NCBI GenBank assembly: GCA_008933805.1
Contig: WBUH01000021.1
Coordinates: 1-64,000, forward strand
Length of the DNA stretch: 64,000 nt
Reading direction: 5' to 3'
From: Bacteroidota bacterium
Lineage (GTDB): Bacteria; Bacteroidota; Bacteroidia; UBA8524
The translations under genes were made by a program, and so were the position numbers. The notes below the pieces were generated by a model that saw only the letters and a list, made by a program, of their open reading frames with translations, was not told the origin of the DNA and ran no database searches. Positions within the stretch are counted from its first letter, which is position 1. Every line of letters starts with the position of its first letter. Of this stretch, positions 35,159 to 43,951 are shown in pieces.

Positions 35159-35920
35159 TTGACAGCACTACCCGATAATAAGAAAGTTTATTTTGCATCC
35201 GATTTTCACCTCGGAGTACCCGATTATGATAAAAGTTTGGTGCGCGAACGCCGCTTAGTTGCCTGGCTGGAAAGCATTAAACACGATGCTGCCGAAATTT
35301 ACCTGGTGGGTGATTTGTTTGATTTTTGGTTTGAGTATAAGACGGTAATCCCTAAGTATTATACCCGTTTGCTGGGCAAACTGGCTGAGTTGCGCGATAT
35401 GGGCATACCCATTACTTTTTTTACGGGCAACCACGATATGTGGATGTTCGGTTATTTTGAAAAGGAGCTGGGCATACCGGTAATACGCCAGCCCATTGAG
35501 CGGGTGATAAACGGTAAGAAATTTTACATAGCCCACGGTGATGGTCTTGGCCCCGGCGACCACGGGTATAAATTCATAAAAAAGGTATTTGCCAGTAAAT
35601 TGTGTCAATGGGCATTCCGTTGGTTGCACCCCGATATAGGTATTGGTATCGCCAATTACTTTAGCCACAGCAGTCGCAAAGCCAACGGCGAAAAAGATTA
35701 TGTGTTTTTGGGCGAAGACAATGAATGGCTGGTGATTTACAGCCGCGATATTCTAAAAACAGCTCATCACGATTATTTTATATACGGACACCGACACCTG
35801 CCGATGGATATTGAATTGCAGCCCGGCAGCAGGTACATAAACCTTGGCGATTGGATTAAACACTTTACCTACGCCGTTTTTGACGGTGAGAAGATGGAGC
35901 TTAAAGAGTTTGCAGGGTAA
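35159..35920 (+). CDS. lpxH: UDP-2,3-diacylglucosamine diphosphatase-like metallophosphoesterase
   Basis: This 253-residue protein carries all calcineurin-type metal motifs of the LpxH class: FASDFHLG near residue 13, VGDLFDFWFE, FFTGNHDMWMFGYF, IAHGDGLGPGD and YGHRHLPMDIEL. LpxH removes UMP from UDP-2,3-diacylglucosamine in lipid A synthesis at the inner membrane. TTG at 35159 is the likely start, since no ATG precedes FASDFHLG in frame. Its stop overlaps the start of the next gene (TAATG). The symbol is a family-level call. Confidence 0.85.
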   Translation: MTALPDNKKVYFASDFHLGVPDYDKSLVRERRLVAWLESIKHDAAEIYLVGDLFDFWFEYKTVIPKYYTRLLGKLAELRDMGIPITFFTGNHDMWMFGYFEKELGIPVIRQPIERVINGKKFYIAHGDGLGPGDHGYKFIKKVFASKLCQWAFRWLHPDIGIGIANYFSHSSRKANGEKDYVFLGEDNEWLVIYSRDILKTAHHDYFIYGHRHLPMDIELQPGSRYINLGDWIKHFTYAVFDGEKMELKEFAG

Positions 35921-36612
35921 TGGAGGAGCTTACTGCAAAAGACTTGCTACATAAAATTGTTGATTTTTTGCAGTATGATACGACCAGTGATGAGAATTTC
36001 TTTAATGCTGAGCGGCTTAAAAATAATCCTCCCCAATATTACAGGGCTCTTCAAATTCATGCAATGCTTGCTGCTTTTGGTGTAACAAAAGCACAAAACG
36101 CGTCCTTTGTTAATCAAATATTCAGCAATGTAAAGAGAGTTTATAAAGGCACTGAAATGCCGGATATTAAGGCTGAACTGGATTTCTTTATGCAGGGGGA
36201 TTTCATAGATGATGAATTAGAATGGGTTAAGAAAATTCCTGAATTGGATAAGAGGATAAAGGAGTTTGCAAAAGAAAACGTAAAACTATCAGAAGATTTT
36301 TATCAAAGGCCACTTTCAATACAATGGCTATTTAGTGACCTTTTACATTTTAGAATCGATATTCAGAGATTTATTAAAGGCCCTTCTTGGTTTATGGAAG
36401 GGTTTAACATTGCGTTGTTTTATAGTCACAAGTTTCAGTTTGCGAGTAGGGATGCACTAATACCAATTGTTAAAGAAATGGATGAGACATTAGCCTTGCT
36501 TATCGACCCACATCAAAAAAGCATCACTATCGAAGAACTTAAGTCTAAATTCAATTACCCAAACGTTAATCTTTACGATGTGGATTCAGACTGGTTAACG
36601 AGAAATTATTAA
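35920..36612 (+). CDS. Hypothetical protein coupled to the LpxH-like gene
   Basis: This 230-residue protein has no signal peptide or membrane segment. It is mostly helical and acidic, with aromatic-rich patches (EWVKKIPELDKRIKEFAKEN, SIQWLFSDLLHFRIDIQRF, PSWFMEGFNIALFYSHKF). No family is recognised. Its ATG overlaps the stop codon of the metallophosphoesterase gene, which implies translational coupling. The AT-richer codon use compared with that neighbour suggests a later arrival, which is a visual impression only. Confidence 0.6.
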   Translation: MEELTAKDLLHKIVDFLQYDTTSDENFFNAERLKNNPPQYYRALQIHAMLAAFGVTKAQNASFVNQIFSNVKRVYKGTEMPDIKAELDFFMQGDFIDDELEWVKKIPELDKRIKEFAKENVKLSEDFYQRPLSIQWLFSDLLHFRIDIQRFIKGPSWFMEGFNIALFYSHKFQFASRDALIPIVKEMDETLALLIDPHQKSITIEELKSKFNYPNVNLYDVDSDWLTRNY

Positions 36613-36936
36613 AAATTTCAGCCATCACCCAACCATTTAAACGCAACCTACGTGTATAGGGTTGAAAGCAGAAAGTGTTTAGCAAAGCCAAAGCCCGAAA
36701 AGTTATCCTGCTGTAAGGATAATTAGTAAGGCATTGCAGATTTGGCAGCTATTGCAGTTTTGCTTGGGATACGGCAGAAGTTCGGATTTTTTGTATGTTA
36801 ACTTTTGTTGCTGCTCTTTATTAATTGAAGGGGTAGCTGCAAAGGGATATGTTATAACAATGTGATTTTTACAATTGGGGTATGATGTACCCCTTGCTTT
36901 TTACTACTTTAGTACCTTTTTGCTGTAAGCCCATTG
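36613..36936. other. Intergenic region upstream of the ECF sigma operon (324 bases)
   Basis: No gene is seen. Near its end a small inverted repeat, GGGGTA (36877-36882) and TACCCC (36888-36893) with a 5-base spacer, lies about 43 bases before the sigma-factor start. It could be an operator or an autoregulatory promoter element. There is no tRNA-like fold. Confidence 0.4.
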
Positions 36937-37515
36937 ATGCACATAACCACAGACCTATTAACCAAGTGCATGGATAACGACCGGAAAGCCCAATTAGAGC
37001 TTTACAAGGTTTGTTATTCCTTTATTATGCGCATTTGTTACAGGTACTATACATCGGTGGATGATGCCAAAGTGGCTCACAATGAGAGTTTTTTAAAGAT
37101 AGTAATGAACCTTAGCAAATACAAAGGAGATGCTCCTATAGAGGTTTGGATAAGAAGAATTACCATCAACACGATTATTGATAATTACAGGAAAGATAAA
37201 AAACTGAGAGAAACCATTGAGTTTGCAGATGTGAACGACCCTTCTTTTAAAGAAGAACCGCCAGAGGAGAATGAAGCTGAGATGAAATTGCAAACTGAGG
37301 ATTTGTACAGATTGATACAATTACTACCCCCCATGTGCCGCAAAGTATTTAACTTGTACGTGGTAGATGGGTATAACCACAAAGAGATTGGCGAATTGCT
37401 GGGAATTTCGGAGGGTACTTCGAAATCGCAGTTGTTTGATGCACGTAAAAAACTGCAAGCCATGATAAAAGAGTATTACAAGCCAAAAGCTGCAAGAAAT
37501 GAACAGGCTGAGTAA
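36937..37515 (+). CDS. ECF RNA polymerase sigma factor
   Basis: From the ATG at 36937 this is 192 residues. Region 2 covers residues ~10-85 (NDRKAQLELYKVCYSFIMRICYRY, then DDAKVAHNESFLKI and WIRRITINTIIDNYRK) and region 4 covers ~125-180 (QLLPPMCRKVFNLYVVDGYNHKEIGELLGISEGTSKSQLFDARKKL). Such factors direct polymerase to envelope-stress or nutrient genes and are held by a membrane anti-sigma. The next gene overlaps its 3' end by 17 bases and is likely that partner. No regulatory C-terminal extension is present. Confidence 0.93.
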   Translation: MHITTDLLTKCMDNDRKAQLELYKVCYSFIMRICYRYYTSVDDAKVAHNESFLKIVMNLSKYKGDAPIEVWIRRITINTIIDNYRKDKKLRETIEFADVNDPSFKEEPPEENEAEMKLQTEDLYRLIQLLPPMCRKVFNLYVVDGYNHKEIGELLGISEGTSKSQLFDARKKLQAMIKEYYKPKAARNEQAE

Positions 37516-38995
37516 GAACGAAGAAGAAATACGCAAACAACTGAACGAGCAGGAGTTTGCTTTTGACGAGGCTCAATGGGCCGACGCAGAAGCATTACTT
37601 GATCGTGAAATGCCCGTGGAACGTAAAAAGAAAAGACGTTTTGTGTGGTTTTGGTTGTTGCCGTTGTTTGCTTTGTTGGGCATTGGCGGCTGGCTGGGCT
37701 ATACCCACAGCAACGAGTTGTTGCAGCTTGTTAATGGCAAGACTGCTGTTGATTCTTCAAACACCGAAGTTCCGGTATTGAGTGAGAATGAAACATCAAC
37801 TGATTACTACATTACAGAAGGGGCAGGCGATACCAGCTATTCACACAAAGAAGAAGGCAGTGCTGATGAGCCTCAGGAGTATGAAGTACAAGGAGGGCCA
37901 CCTGCTTTGATGGCTGCCCAACTATCCAAACAAAACAGCGGACAAAAACAAACCTCTGCTCACAAAAATGAAGGTGAAAAGAGCGGAGATAAGAACGCAA
38001 CTCACAATACCAAGGGAACAAATAACGGGGCAAGTAAAGGAGTCGACAATGATGGTGAGAAAAGGGACTCTAAACAGTTATTAGCCCAAGACAATAGTAG
38101 GGATAAAAGAAGTGATAATAAGGAAAAAGGTAATAATGGCGGTGGTGCTGAAACCTCTTCAACACTAAACCCTGAGGACGGAAAACAAAATAAGCAGGAG
38201 GTGCCGGCTGTAGTGCCAACAAAAGATAAGGATGAGGGCGTTAATGAAGGGCCGCAACAACCTGCTCCTACAGCCAAAGCAAGTTCTCCCGACAAAGCAG
38301 ACAGTACCCAACAAAAAGTGGCTGCTGTTGATACGACTTCAACCAAAAAGAATAAAAAAGAAAAAGGACCTGTATTACTTAAAAACTCTATTAGCCCCAT
38401 GATAATGGCAGGGTATTACAGGATTATAAATCCCACAGGTAATGATTTTAATATTATGCCTTACTACGGGTTGTTTTATAACCGCTACCTAACTTCAAAA
38501 TTGCAGTTGGGACTTGGACTGGGCTATACAACTACAACTACTGAGGGATTGAACAAGGTATATACCAGCGAAACATATTCGTTTGGTGTGCAACGCGACC
38601 AAACAACAATTGGTACCCAAAAATTGTATTATATCGATATTCCGGTGGTAGCCCGTTACTCACCCATACCTGTATTTAGCTTGGTAGGTGGTTTTAGTGC
38701 CGGTTATTTGATTAATACACAAAATACGATAGCCCAAGAAAGCTATGGCAGTTTATCAGGGTTTAGTAGCAAAGTGCCAACCCAAGCTACTGCATACCGG
38801 CAAGGGATAGCCGATTGGAATTGGCAGTGGCAATTGGGTGTTGAAGGAAACTTCTTTAAGAACAGACTACATGTTGGATTTTTAACCACTAACGGGTTTT
38901 CTGATATTACCGTAAACGGGTACTATAACAACTCCGTTTTTGATAGAACACGACGCATACAGTTATACATACGCTATGATGTTATCAGGTTTTAA
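37499..38995 (+). CDS. Putative envelope-spanning anti-sigma/outer-membrane barrel protein
   Basis: A 498-residue protein. Residues 1-47 are charged and look cytosolic. 48-67 form one transmembrane helix (VWFWLLPLFALLGIGGWLGY). ~70-290 are low-complexity and hydrophilic, rich in Gln, Lys, Asn, Gly and Ser. ~295-498 have the alternating strands of a small PorT-like outer-membrane barrel ending in YIRYDVIRF with terminal Phe. No N-terminal signal peptide is seen, so the single helix would anchor it in the inner membrane while the C-terminus sits in the outer membrane. It overlaps the sigma-factor gene by 17 bases and the next gene by 20. The anti-sigma role is inferred from position and topology. 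Confidence 0.75.
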   Translation: MNRLSKNEEEIRKQLNEQEFAFDEAQWADAEALLDREMPVERKKKRRFVWFWLLPLFALLGIGGWLGYTHSNELLQLVNGKTAVDSSNTEVPVLSENETSTDYYITEGAGDTSYSHKEEGSADEPQEYEVQGGPPALMAAQLSKQNSGQKQTSAHKNEGEKSGDKNATHNTKGTNNGASKGVDNDGEKRDSKQLLAQDNSRDKRSDNKEKGNNGGGAETSSTLNPEDGKQNKQEVPAVVPTKDKDEGVNEGPQQPAPTAKASSPDKADSTQQKVAAVDTTSTKKNKKEKGPVLLKNSISPMIMAGYYRIINPTGNDFNIMPYYGLFYNRYLTSKLQLGLGLGYTTTTTEGLNKVYTSETYSFGVQRDQTTIGTQKLYYIDIPVVARYSPIPVFSLVGGFSAGYLINTQNTIAQESYGSLSGFSSKVPTQATAYRQGIADWNWQWQLGVEGNFFKNRLHVGFLTTNGFSDITVNGYYNNSVFDRTRRIQLYIRYDVIRF

Positions 38996-40145
38996 AAGAT
39001 ACCGCGCTATAGCCGCAGTGCTATTGGCCTGCCTGCTTACACTTGCTAACTGCAAGCGTAGCGAGGAGCCTTTTAACGATAAAAAGGAAGAACCGGTGTT
39101 TTCTATAAAAGGCACTGCTAGCGGACAACCTGTGCAAATGGTAGCAGGGGTAGACAGTTATTACTTGTATACCTCATACACATTTGATAGCTCTGTTGAT
39201 GCATTTTCGTTTAGCGGAAACCTTAAAAGGACAGGTTGCTCAACCTGTAATCAATCGATTAAAATAACCATTTATGACAGTTTGACTAACAGTGGCAGCG
39301 ACCCTGTAAATATTCAGCTTGCGTTAAGAGCTAAAAACTATAATTATCACGGCCCGCAGCAGGTTGTTTCTAAAACCTATAAGTACAACTTTAAGCCTGA
39401 AATAGAAGGGTATGTTAATCCCAGCTATAAATGGATTTTTGGTCCGGGTGATTCATCAAGTGTTTCAACACCCAGCCATACGTTCACGGATACCTTAGGT
39501 AAAAATATATGCCTTAGGGTTACAGATCAATTTAACAGCTGCGCAGATATTGCTTGTAATAATGTGACACCCGCAAGGGTTATTTCTGACACCGCCGTTC
39601 CAGACTTTACAGCTTCGGTAGTTTTTGATACGGCCTATTTTACTGCCAAAAACGCGGGGTCCAATGTGACATATTCATGGGATTTTGGTGATACACGCAC
39701 GGGAACAGGGCTGCAACAGCAAAACGCGTATTCAGGTCCGGGAGTATATAATGTATGCCTTACAGTTACCAGTACAACGGGCGCTTTTCAGCCAAGGGTA
39801 ATATGCAAAAAGGTAGCTTTTCAGGATACCGGTAAAAAGTGTATGGCCAGTTACTCATACGGAGGCTTAGTAATAGATAGCGTAGTTAGCCCTGTTAGTA
39901 AACTTTCTAAGGTTATCATTAGTTACATTGATGAAGCTGGGGAGGAATACGTGAGCGATTTTCAAAATCAACCGCCCACCTCTTTCTTTACCGTTTTAGC
40001 TGCCCAGCCATACACAGTGAACGAAAGAGGCGAAAAAACATACCGTCTGACGCTTAATTTCAGGTGCAGGGTGTTTAGTACTTCTACTACTAAATTTCAG
40101 GATTTAGATATTATCAACGGCGAAATAGCCGTAGCCTATCCGTAA
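38976..40145 (+). CDS. PKD-domain lipoprotein of the sigma operon
   Basis: From the ATG at 38976 this is 389 residues (another ATG at 38979). A lipoprotein signal ends in LLTLANC with Cys ~26. A unique N-terminal domain follows (~40-150, including GCSTCNQSI), then two PKD-like units (YKWIFGPGDSSSVSTPSHTF and VTYSWDFGDTRTGTG), and a C-terminal domain without a recognised family. The start lies inside the 3' end of the barrel gene, so all three genes form one overlapping unit. It may be the cell-surface part of the sensor, which is inference. Confidence 0.8.
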   Translation: MMLSGFKRYRAIAAVLLACLLTLANCKRSEEPFNDKKEEPVFSIKGTASGQPVQMVAGVDSYYLYTSYTFDSSVDAFSFSGNLKRTGCSTCNQSIKITIYDSLTNSGSDPVNIQLALRAKNYNYHGPQQVVSKTYKYNFKPEIEGYVNPSYKWIFGPGDSSSVSTPSHTFTDTLGKNICLRVTDQFNSCADIACNNVTPARVISDTAVPDFTASVVFDTAYFTAKNAGSNVTYSWDFGDTRTGTGLQQQNAYSGPGVYNVCLTVTSTTGAFQPRVICKKVAFQDTGKKCMASYSYGGLVIDSVVSPVSKLSKVIISYIDEAGEEYVSDFQNQPPTSFFTVLAAQPYTVNERGEKTYRLTLNFRCRVFSTSTTKFQDLDIINGEIAVAYP

Positions 40146-40173
40146 TTTACAAACAAGAATAGCTTTAATAAAT

Positions 40174-40204
40174 AAGCCCGGCTTCAACCAAAAGCCGGGC
40201 TTTT
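40174..40204 (+). terminator. Rho-independent terminator of the sigma operon
   Basis: AAGCCCGGCTT (40174-40184) pairs with AAGCCGGGCTT (40192-40202), a perfect 11-bp stem with a 7-base loop, followed by TTTT. It lies 29 bases past the stop of the lipoprotein gene. Confidence 0.9.
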
Positions 40205-40325
40205 CTCACACACACTTGCGGGTGTTTTTTTGGAAGGATTGCAGCCCGCAGTTATATATACGTGCAATTGATGAGTTTGGATTTTAGAAAGTGAAACTTT
40301 TTAAACAGATAAGTATCTTGCCGCT

Positions 40326-41864
40326 GTGAAAAAGTGGTTAGCACAGATAAAACAAAACCCATTGCCCTATTTGGCGATGAAGCTGGCAATGATAGCTTTG
40401 TTGGTTGCTTTACAATTTAATTGGGCATACGCCAATAATTTTTGGAGTGATATAACCACCCGCGTAATTGCTGCTGTGGTAGCCGGCGGGGTTTTAACCA
40501 TTGCATACAGCCGCTTGTTTGTAGCTGCATTGGCTAAACTTACCGGCCTTGATACCCAAGCACTTTTGTCCAAAGCCTCTTTGGTTCATTTGCCATTACT
40601 AATTCCCTTTTTGGCAGCGGCTTTTCCTGATAAGGCAAAAATGCTGATAGTACTTGCCTTGGGTGGTTTTGCAGTTTTGGTAGCCGTGCTGTATATCATT
40701 CCCCGCGAAAAGGAAATAAAGCAGCACATGATGGCCAATGCGTCCTTCTTTCTAATGCTGTTTGCTATTGCAGCAGCGTTGGGAGCACGCAAGCTATTCA
40801 TTCCCCAACCGTCAATGGATACGGTAAACTGGGTAATGCCTTGGCTTAACTATATTAAACAACATGGTTTTGCCGCTTATGGTGATACGTTTACCAACTA
40901 TGCCCCTATATATACCTATATGTTGGGTATTGGCTCGCTATTACCGCTTACCGATTTGGAGATTATAAAATACATTTCCATTGCGTTTGATTTTATGGCA
41001 GCGTGGTACATCTACCGTATCATACAACTTAGGTATCCCGCCAGTTCTATTATGCCCGCGCTTGCGTTTACATCGTTTTTGTTTTTGCCTACAGTGCTTA
41101 TAAATAGCAGCTTTTGGGGACAGTGTGATATTATATATGTTGCCTTTAGCCTTGCAGCTTTGTATTACTTGATGCTTGCCGATACACGACGGAATAACTT
41201 GTTTGCCATGGTGCTGTACGCAGTGGCGCTGAGTGTGAAATTACAGGCAATGCTGATAGCTCCTTTATTTGCTATCGCTTGGTTTAAACGCGATGTGAGG
41301 CTTACAGATTTTTTATTGATACCAGGAGTTTACATAGTACTAATGGTGCCCTGCCTGATAGCAGGCCGAGATTTTATGGATGTGTTGCTGGTGTATTTTA
41401 ACATTGTTGATAATAACCCTGTGCTTACGGCCAACTCTCCCAACGTGTACCAATTGGTAGGCGATAATTTTATTTTTAACACTGCGGGGGTGATGGTTGC
41501 CTTTGGTGTGCAAGCCATTTTGATATTTGCTTCGGTTTGGAAACTTAAAAATAAACCGTTGGGGTTAGATATTACTGTACACCTTGCCTTTTTAATCACC
41601 CTAACCATGCCTTTTTTGTTGCCCCGCATGCACGAACGCTACTTTTTATTGGCGGAGTGCATTGCGTTGTTGTTTGCCTTTTACAATCCCCGCTATTTTT
41701 ATATGCCGTTGGTGTTGGGTTTCATTTCGTTTTTTACCTACACCGAGTTTTTGTTTGCAAAGGTTTTTATCCCTTTTCATTGGCTCACATTGGCTGTTTT
41801 GGCGCTGATTTTAATTGTAGGCAAAACCTTATTACACAAACTTGACGATGGGAATTTGCAGTAA
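40326..41864 (+). CDS. GT-C type membrane glycosyltransferase (mannosyltransferase-like)
   Basis: This 512-residue protein has about 12 transmembrane helices. Features typical of polyprenyl-phosphate-sugar dependent GT-C enzymes are visible: MDTVNWVMPWLNYIKQHG, then TNYAPIYTYML in the first long loop with its acidic residue, SSFWGQCDIIYVAFSL in the middle and PRMHERYFLLAECIAL near the end. The last resembles GPI-mannosyltransferase and GT87-like families. Donor and acceptor cannot be told. The start is GTG at 40326. It is monocistronic in a plus-strand run, with no sugar gene nearby. Confidence 0.78.
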   Translation: MKKWLAQIKQNPLPYLAMKLAMIALLVALQFNWAYANNFWSDITTRVIAAVVAGGVLTIAYSRLFVAALAKLTGLDTQALLSKASLVHLPLLIPFLAAAFPDKAKMLIVLALGGFAVLVAVLYIIPREKEIKQHMMANASFFLMLFAIAAALGARKLFIPQPSMDTVNWVMPWLNYIKQHGFAAYGDTFTNYAPIYTYMLGIGSLLPLTDLEIIKYISIAFDFMAAWYIYRIIQLRYPASSIMPALAFTSFLFLPTVLINSSFWGQCDIIYVAFSLAALYYLMLADTRRNNLFAMVLYAVALSVKLQAMLIAPLFAIAWFKRDVRLTDFLLIPGVYIVLMVPCLIAGRDFMDVLLVYFNIVDNNPVLTANSPNVYQLVGDNFIFNTAGVMVAFGVQAILIFASVWKLKNKPLGLDITVHLAFLITLTMPFLLPRMHERYFLLAECIALLFAFYNPRYFYMPLVLGFISFFTYTEFLFAKVFIPFHWLTLAVLALILIVGKTLLHKLDDGNLQ

Positions 41865-41901
41865 GCCACGAATAGCGGCTATCTTACAATAAATAATTCC
41901 C

Positions 41902-42777
41902 ATGTCAATACACAAAAAGCTTACCACAGCAATATTTTCACTATTGCTTCTATTAGTAGGAGTTAGCGGATACTCACAAGTTAAAATAGGGTTTACAAAT
42001 GGGCTTGCTAATACAAGCGTAAGCGCAGAGGGTTATGGGGTTGTTCCCCCTGAGGCTCGATCTAAATTTTCGGGTGCCTCTAGTTCTCGTACAACAATAT
42101 TTGCACTTATACGGCTATCGGATTTTTTTAGTTTAAGACCTGAGGTAGCTCTTTATAATACCGGTTTTGCTGAGCAAACCGATACATCACGAATAGAAGC
42201 AATGACTTTTCCGGGATGGACAGATGATGTTTCAGTCTCATCTAAACATCGATTTTACAATTTGCAAGTGCCAATACTTATTAACTTTTCATTTCATTTG
42301 GCTGACTTAGGAAAGAGAACAGAGGATCCCGCTCAACAAAAAACGCTGTCGATGGATATTTTTGCAGGCCCTACATTTTCCTATACTGTAAAAGCGCGTT
42401 CGCAAGTTTCTAAACAACTTACCCGCAGCTCTAGCAACGACCCTTCATCTGAATTTAATTTTACTACCAGAGAGCAAACTAAAGTAGACTTGAAAAGTGA
42501 TAAAGTAAATTATTATGATTGGGGTATTACAGGAGGCATTGGTATTAAAGGAAGGGTTAACAAATACTTGTGGCTTTGTGTAGAGGCAAGGCACTCTGTA
42601 CTTTTTAGCAATAACCTTAATAAAGGGCATTGGGACAGGACAACACCAGACCCGGAAAAAATTGGACAGTTCAAGCACGAAAGCCCTGTTATCAAGCTAA
42701 AACATTCGCCAATTATTTCAGTTGGGCTAATTGTGGGTGTTAATTTAAAGAAACTTAAACTTTCGCCTGAACATTAA
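41902..42777 (+). CDS. PorT-like outer-membrane beta-barrel protein, first copy
   Basis: This 291-residue protein has a signal peptide (ending about VSGYSQ) and then the alternating hydrophobic strands of a small barrel (VKIGFTNGLANTSVS, FFSLRPEVALYNTGFA, YNLQVPILINFSFHL, DWGITGGIGIKGRVN). A tandem paralogue follows at 42896-43792. The shared layout includes the sequence around NKGHWDRT here and NGGFWDRN there. The C-terminus is Ser-Pro-Glu-His rather than an aromatic residue. Function is unknown. Confidence 0.8.
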   Translation: MSIHKKLTTAIFSLLLLLVGVSGYSQVKIGFTNGLANTSVSAEGYGVVPPEARSKFSGASSSRTTIFALIRLSDFFSLRPEVALYNTGFAEQTDTSRIEAMTFPGWTDDVSVSSKHRFYNLQVPILINFSFHLADLGKRTEDPAQQKTLSMDIFAGPTFSYTVKARSQVSKQLTRSSSNDPSSEFNFTTREQTKVDLKSDKVNYYDWGITGGIGIKGRVNKYLWLCVEARHSVLFSNNLNKGHWDRTTPDPEKIGQFKHESPVIKLKHSPIISVGLIVGVNLKKLKLSPEH

Positions 42778-42895
42778 TATCGGATAAGACAATAAAAAGG
42801 GCTTGTACTAAGTTTTTATGAAATAGCGGGAAAGATGTTGAAAAAACGCCCAAAATCAATAGATTTGTCTTTTTAAAAATAAAACTATAAACACG

Positions 42896-43792
42896 ATGAA
42901 AAGAAATTTTACGGCAAAAGGCCTGTTTCTTTTAGCAGCATTAACCCTTACAGCGATTGTAAACACTGCCAGTGCACAGGTTGAGTGGGGGATTATAGGC
43001 GGTCTGAACAACTCTAATATGTCAGGTAAAAAATACACCAACATACTTAGCCCTGATCGTCCTAAATTTAGCGGTATCAGCCGTTTTAGGGTAGGTATTT
43101 TTATGGATTATCCATTGAATAACTACTTTAGCTTTAGCCCTGAGGTAGCCTACGCGGTTAAAGGTGCTGTGCAAAAGCTGGATACTTTCCGTTCATACAC
43201 CGATGTTCCTCCGGGTTGGGATGATGACGTGAAAAGTGTTTCAAACCTTGATTTGAACTATATCGAAATACCATTGTTGTTCAGGGTTTCTATGCCTATC
43301 GGCCACCCAACAGCACTATACCCCTATGAAAACTCGGTAAAACCTTTTTACCTTGACTTTATGGCGGGTCCACACATATCGTATTTGTTGAGTGCAAAGA
43401 ATGAGTTTAGCTATACTCAAACCCGTACATCAACCAACGACCCCAGCGAAGATTATAACTTCTCTAAAAAATTTAGTGGTAGCAACTCTCCTGCTAAAAT
43501 TAAGAAGATTGATTATGGTTTTGTAGCGGGTGCTGCCCTTAAATGGAGGTTCAACCGCAAATCATACCTATGTCTTGACTTACGTTACACCATGTCGTTT
43601 GCCAATATTAACGGTGGATTTTGGGATCGTAACGTAGCTAAAGTTAGCGACCCAACACAACGTATCACTGAAAAGCCTAAAGTAAGCAACGCAGGCTCGT
43701 TTTCAGTATCGTTAGGTTTAATAACAAACTTTAGCAAACGCAGGTATTTCAACCTGTTTAAACCTGATAAAAACCGCCCCGACGGCAGGTAA
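42896..43792 (+). CDS. PorT-like outer-membrane beta-barrel protein, second copy
   Basis: This 298-residue protein has a signal peptide (LFLLAALTLTAIVNTASAQ) and a small barrel with the same order of motifs as its upstream neighbour: RVGIFMDYPLNNYFSFSPEV, DLNYIEIPLLFRVSM, DFMAGPHISYLLSAKN, DYGFVAGAALKWRFNRKSYLCLDLRYTMSF and GGFWDRN. The two copies share the DDV segment after PGW (GWTDDV/GWDDDV). Tandem duplication is likely. The soluble tail after the barrel is basic. Function is unknown. Confidence 0.83.
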   Translation: MKRNFTAKGLFLLAALTLTAIVNTASAQVEWGIIGGLNNSNMSGKKYTNILSPDRPKFSGISRFRVGIFMDYPLNNYFSFSPEVAYAVKGAVQKLDTFRSYTDVPPGWDDDVKSVSNLDLNYIEIPLLFRVSMPIGHPTALYPYENSVKPFYLDFMAGPHISYLLSAKNEFSYTQTRTSTNDPSEDYNFSKKFSGSNSPAKIKKIDYGFVAGAALKWRFNRKSYLCLDLRYTMSFANINGGFWDRNVAKVSDPTQRITEKPKVSNAGSFSVSLGLITNFSKRRYFNLFKPDKNRPDGR

Positions 43793-43825
43793 GCTATTGT
43801 AATATTATTGTAAGAAATTAATTAT

Positions 43826-43872
43826 CAAGGCCCTGTGTTTATTGAAACACGGGGCCTTGTTGTTTCTTTGCA
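43826..43872 (+). terminator. Rho-independent terminator after the barrel pair
   Basis: A 15-bp stem with one G-T pair (43826-43840 with 43845-43859, core CAAGGCCC/GGGCCTTG) and an ATTG loop, followed by TTGTTTCTTT. It lies 33 bases past the barrel stop codon. Confidence 0.85.
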
Positions 43873-43951
43873 TTGTAAAATTAAAAAGTCTGTACCAACA
43901 AGCATTGTCATATTGAAGTCTCTGCTACAGTACTTACCAAAAACAAAATCT

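Noticed and set aside
37812-38400. Minus-strand frames across the low-complexity linker of the envelope-spanning protein
   Set aside because: They are reverse readings of repetitive codons and carry only low-complexity sequence.
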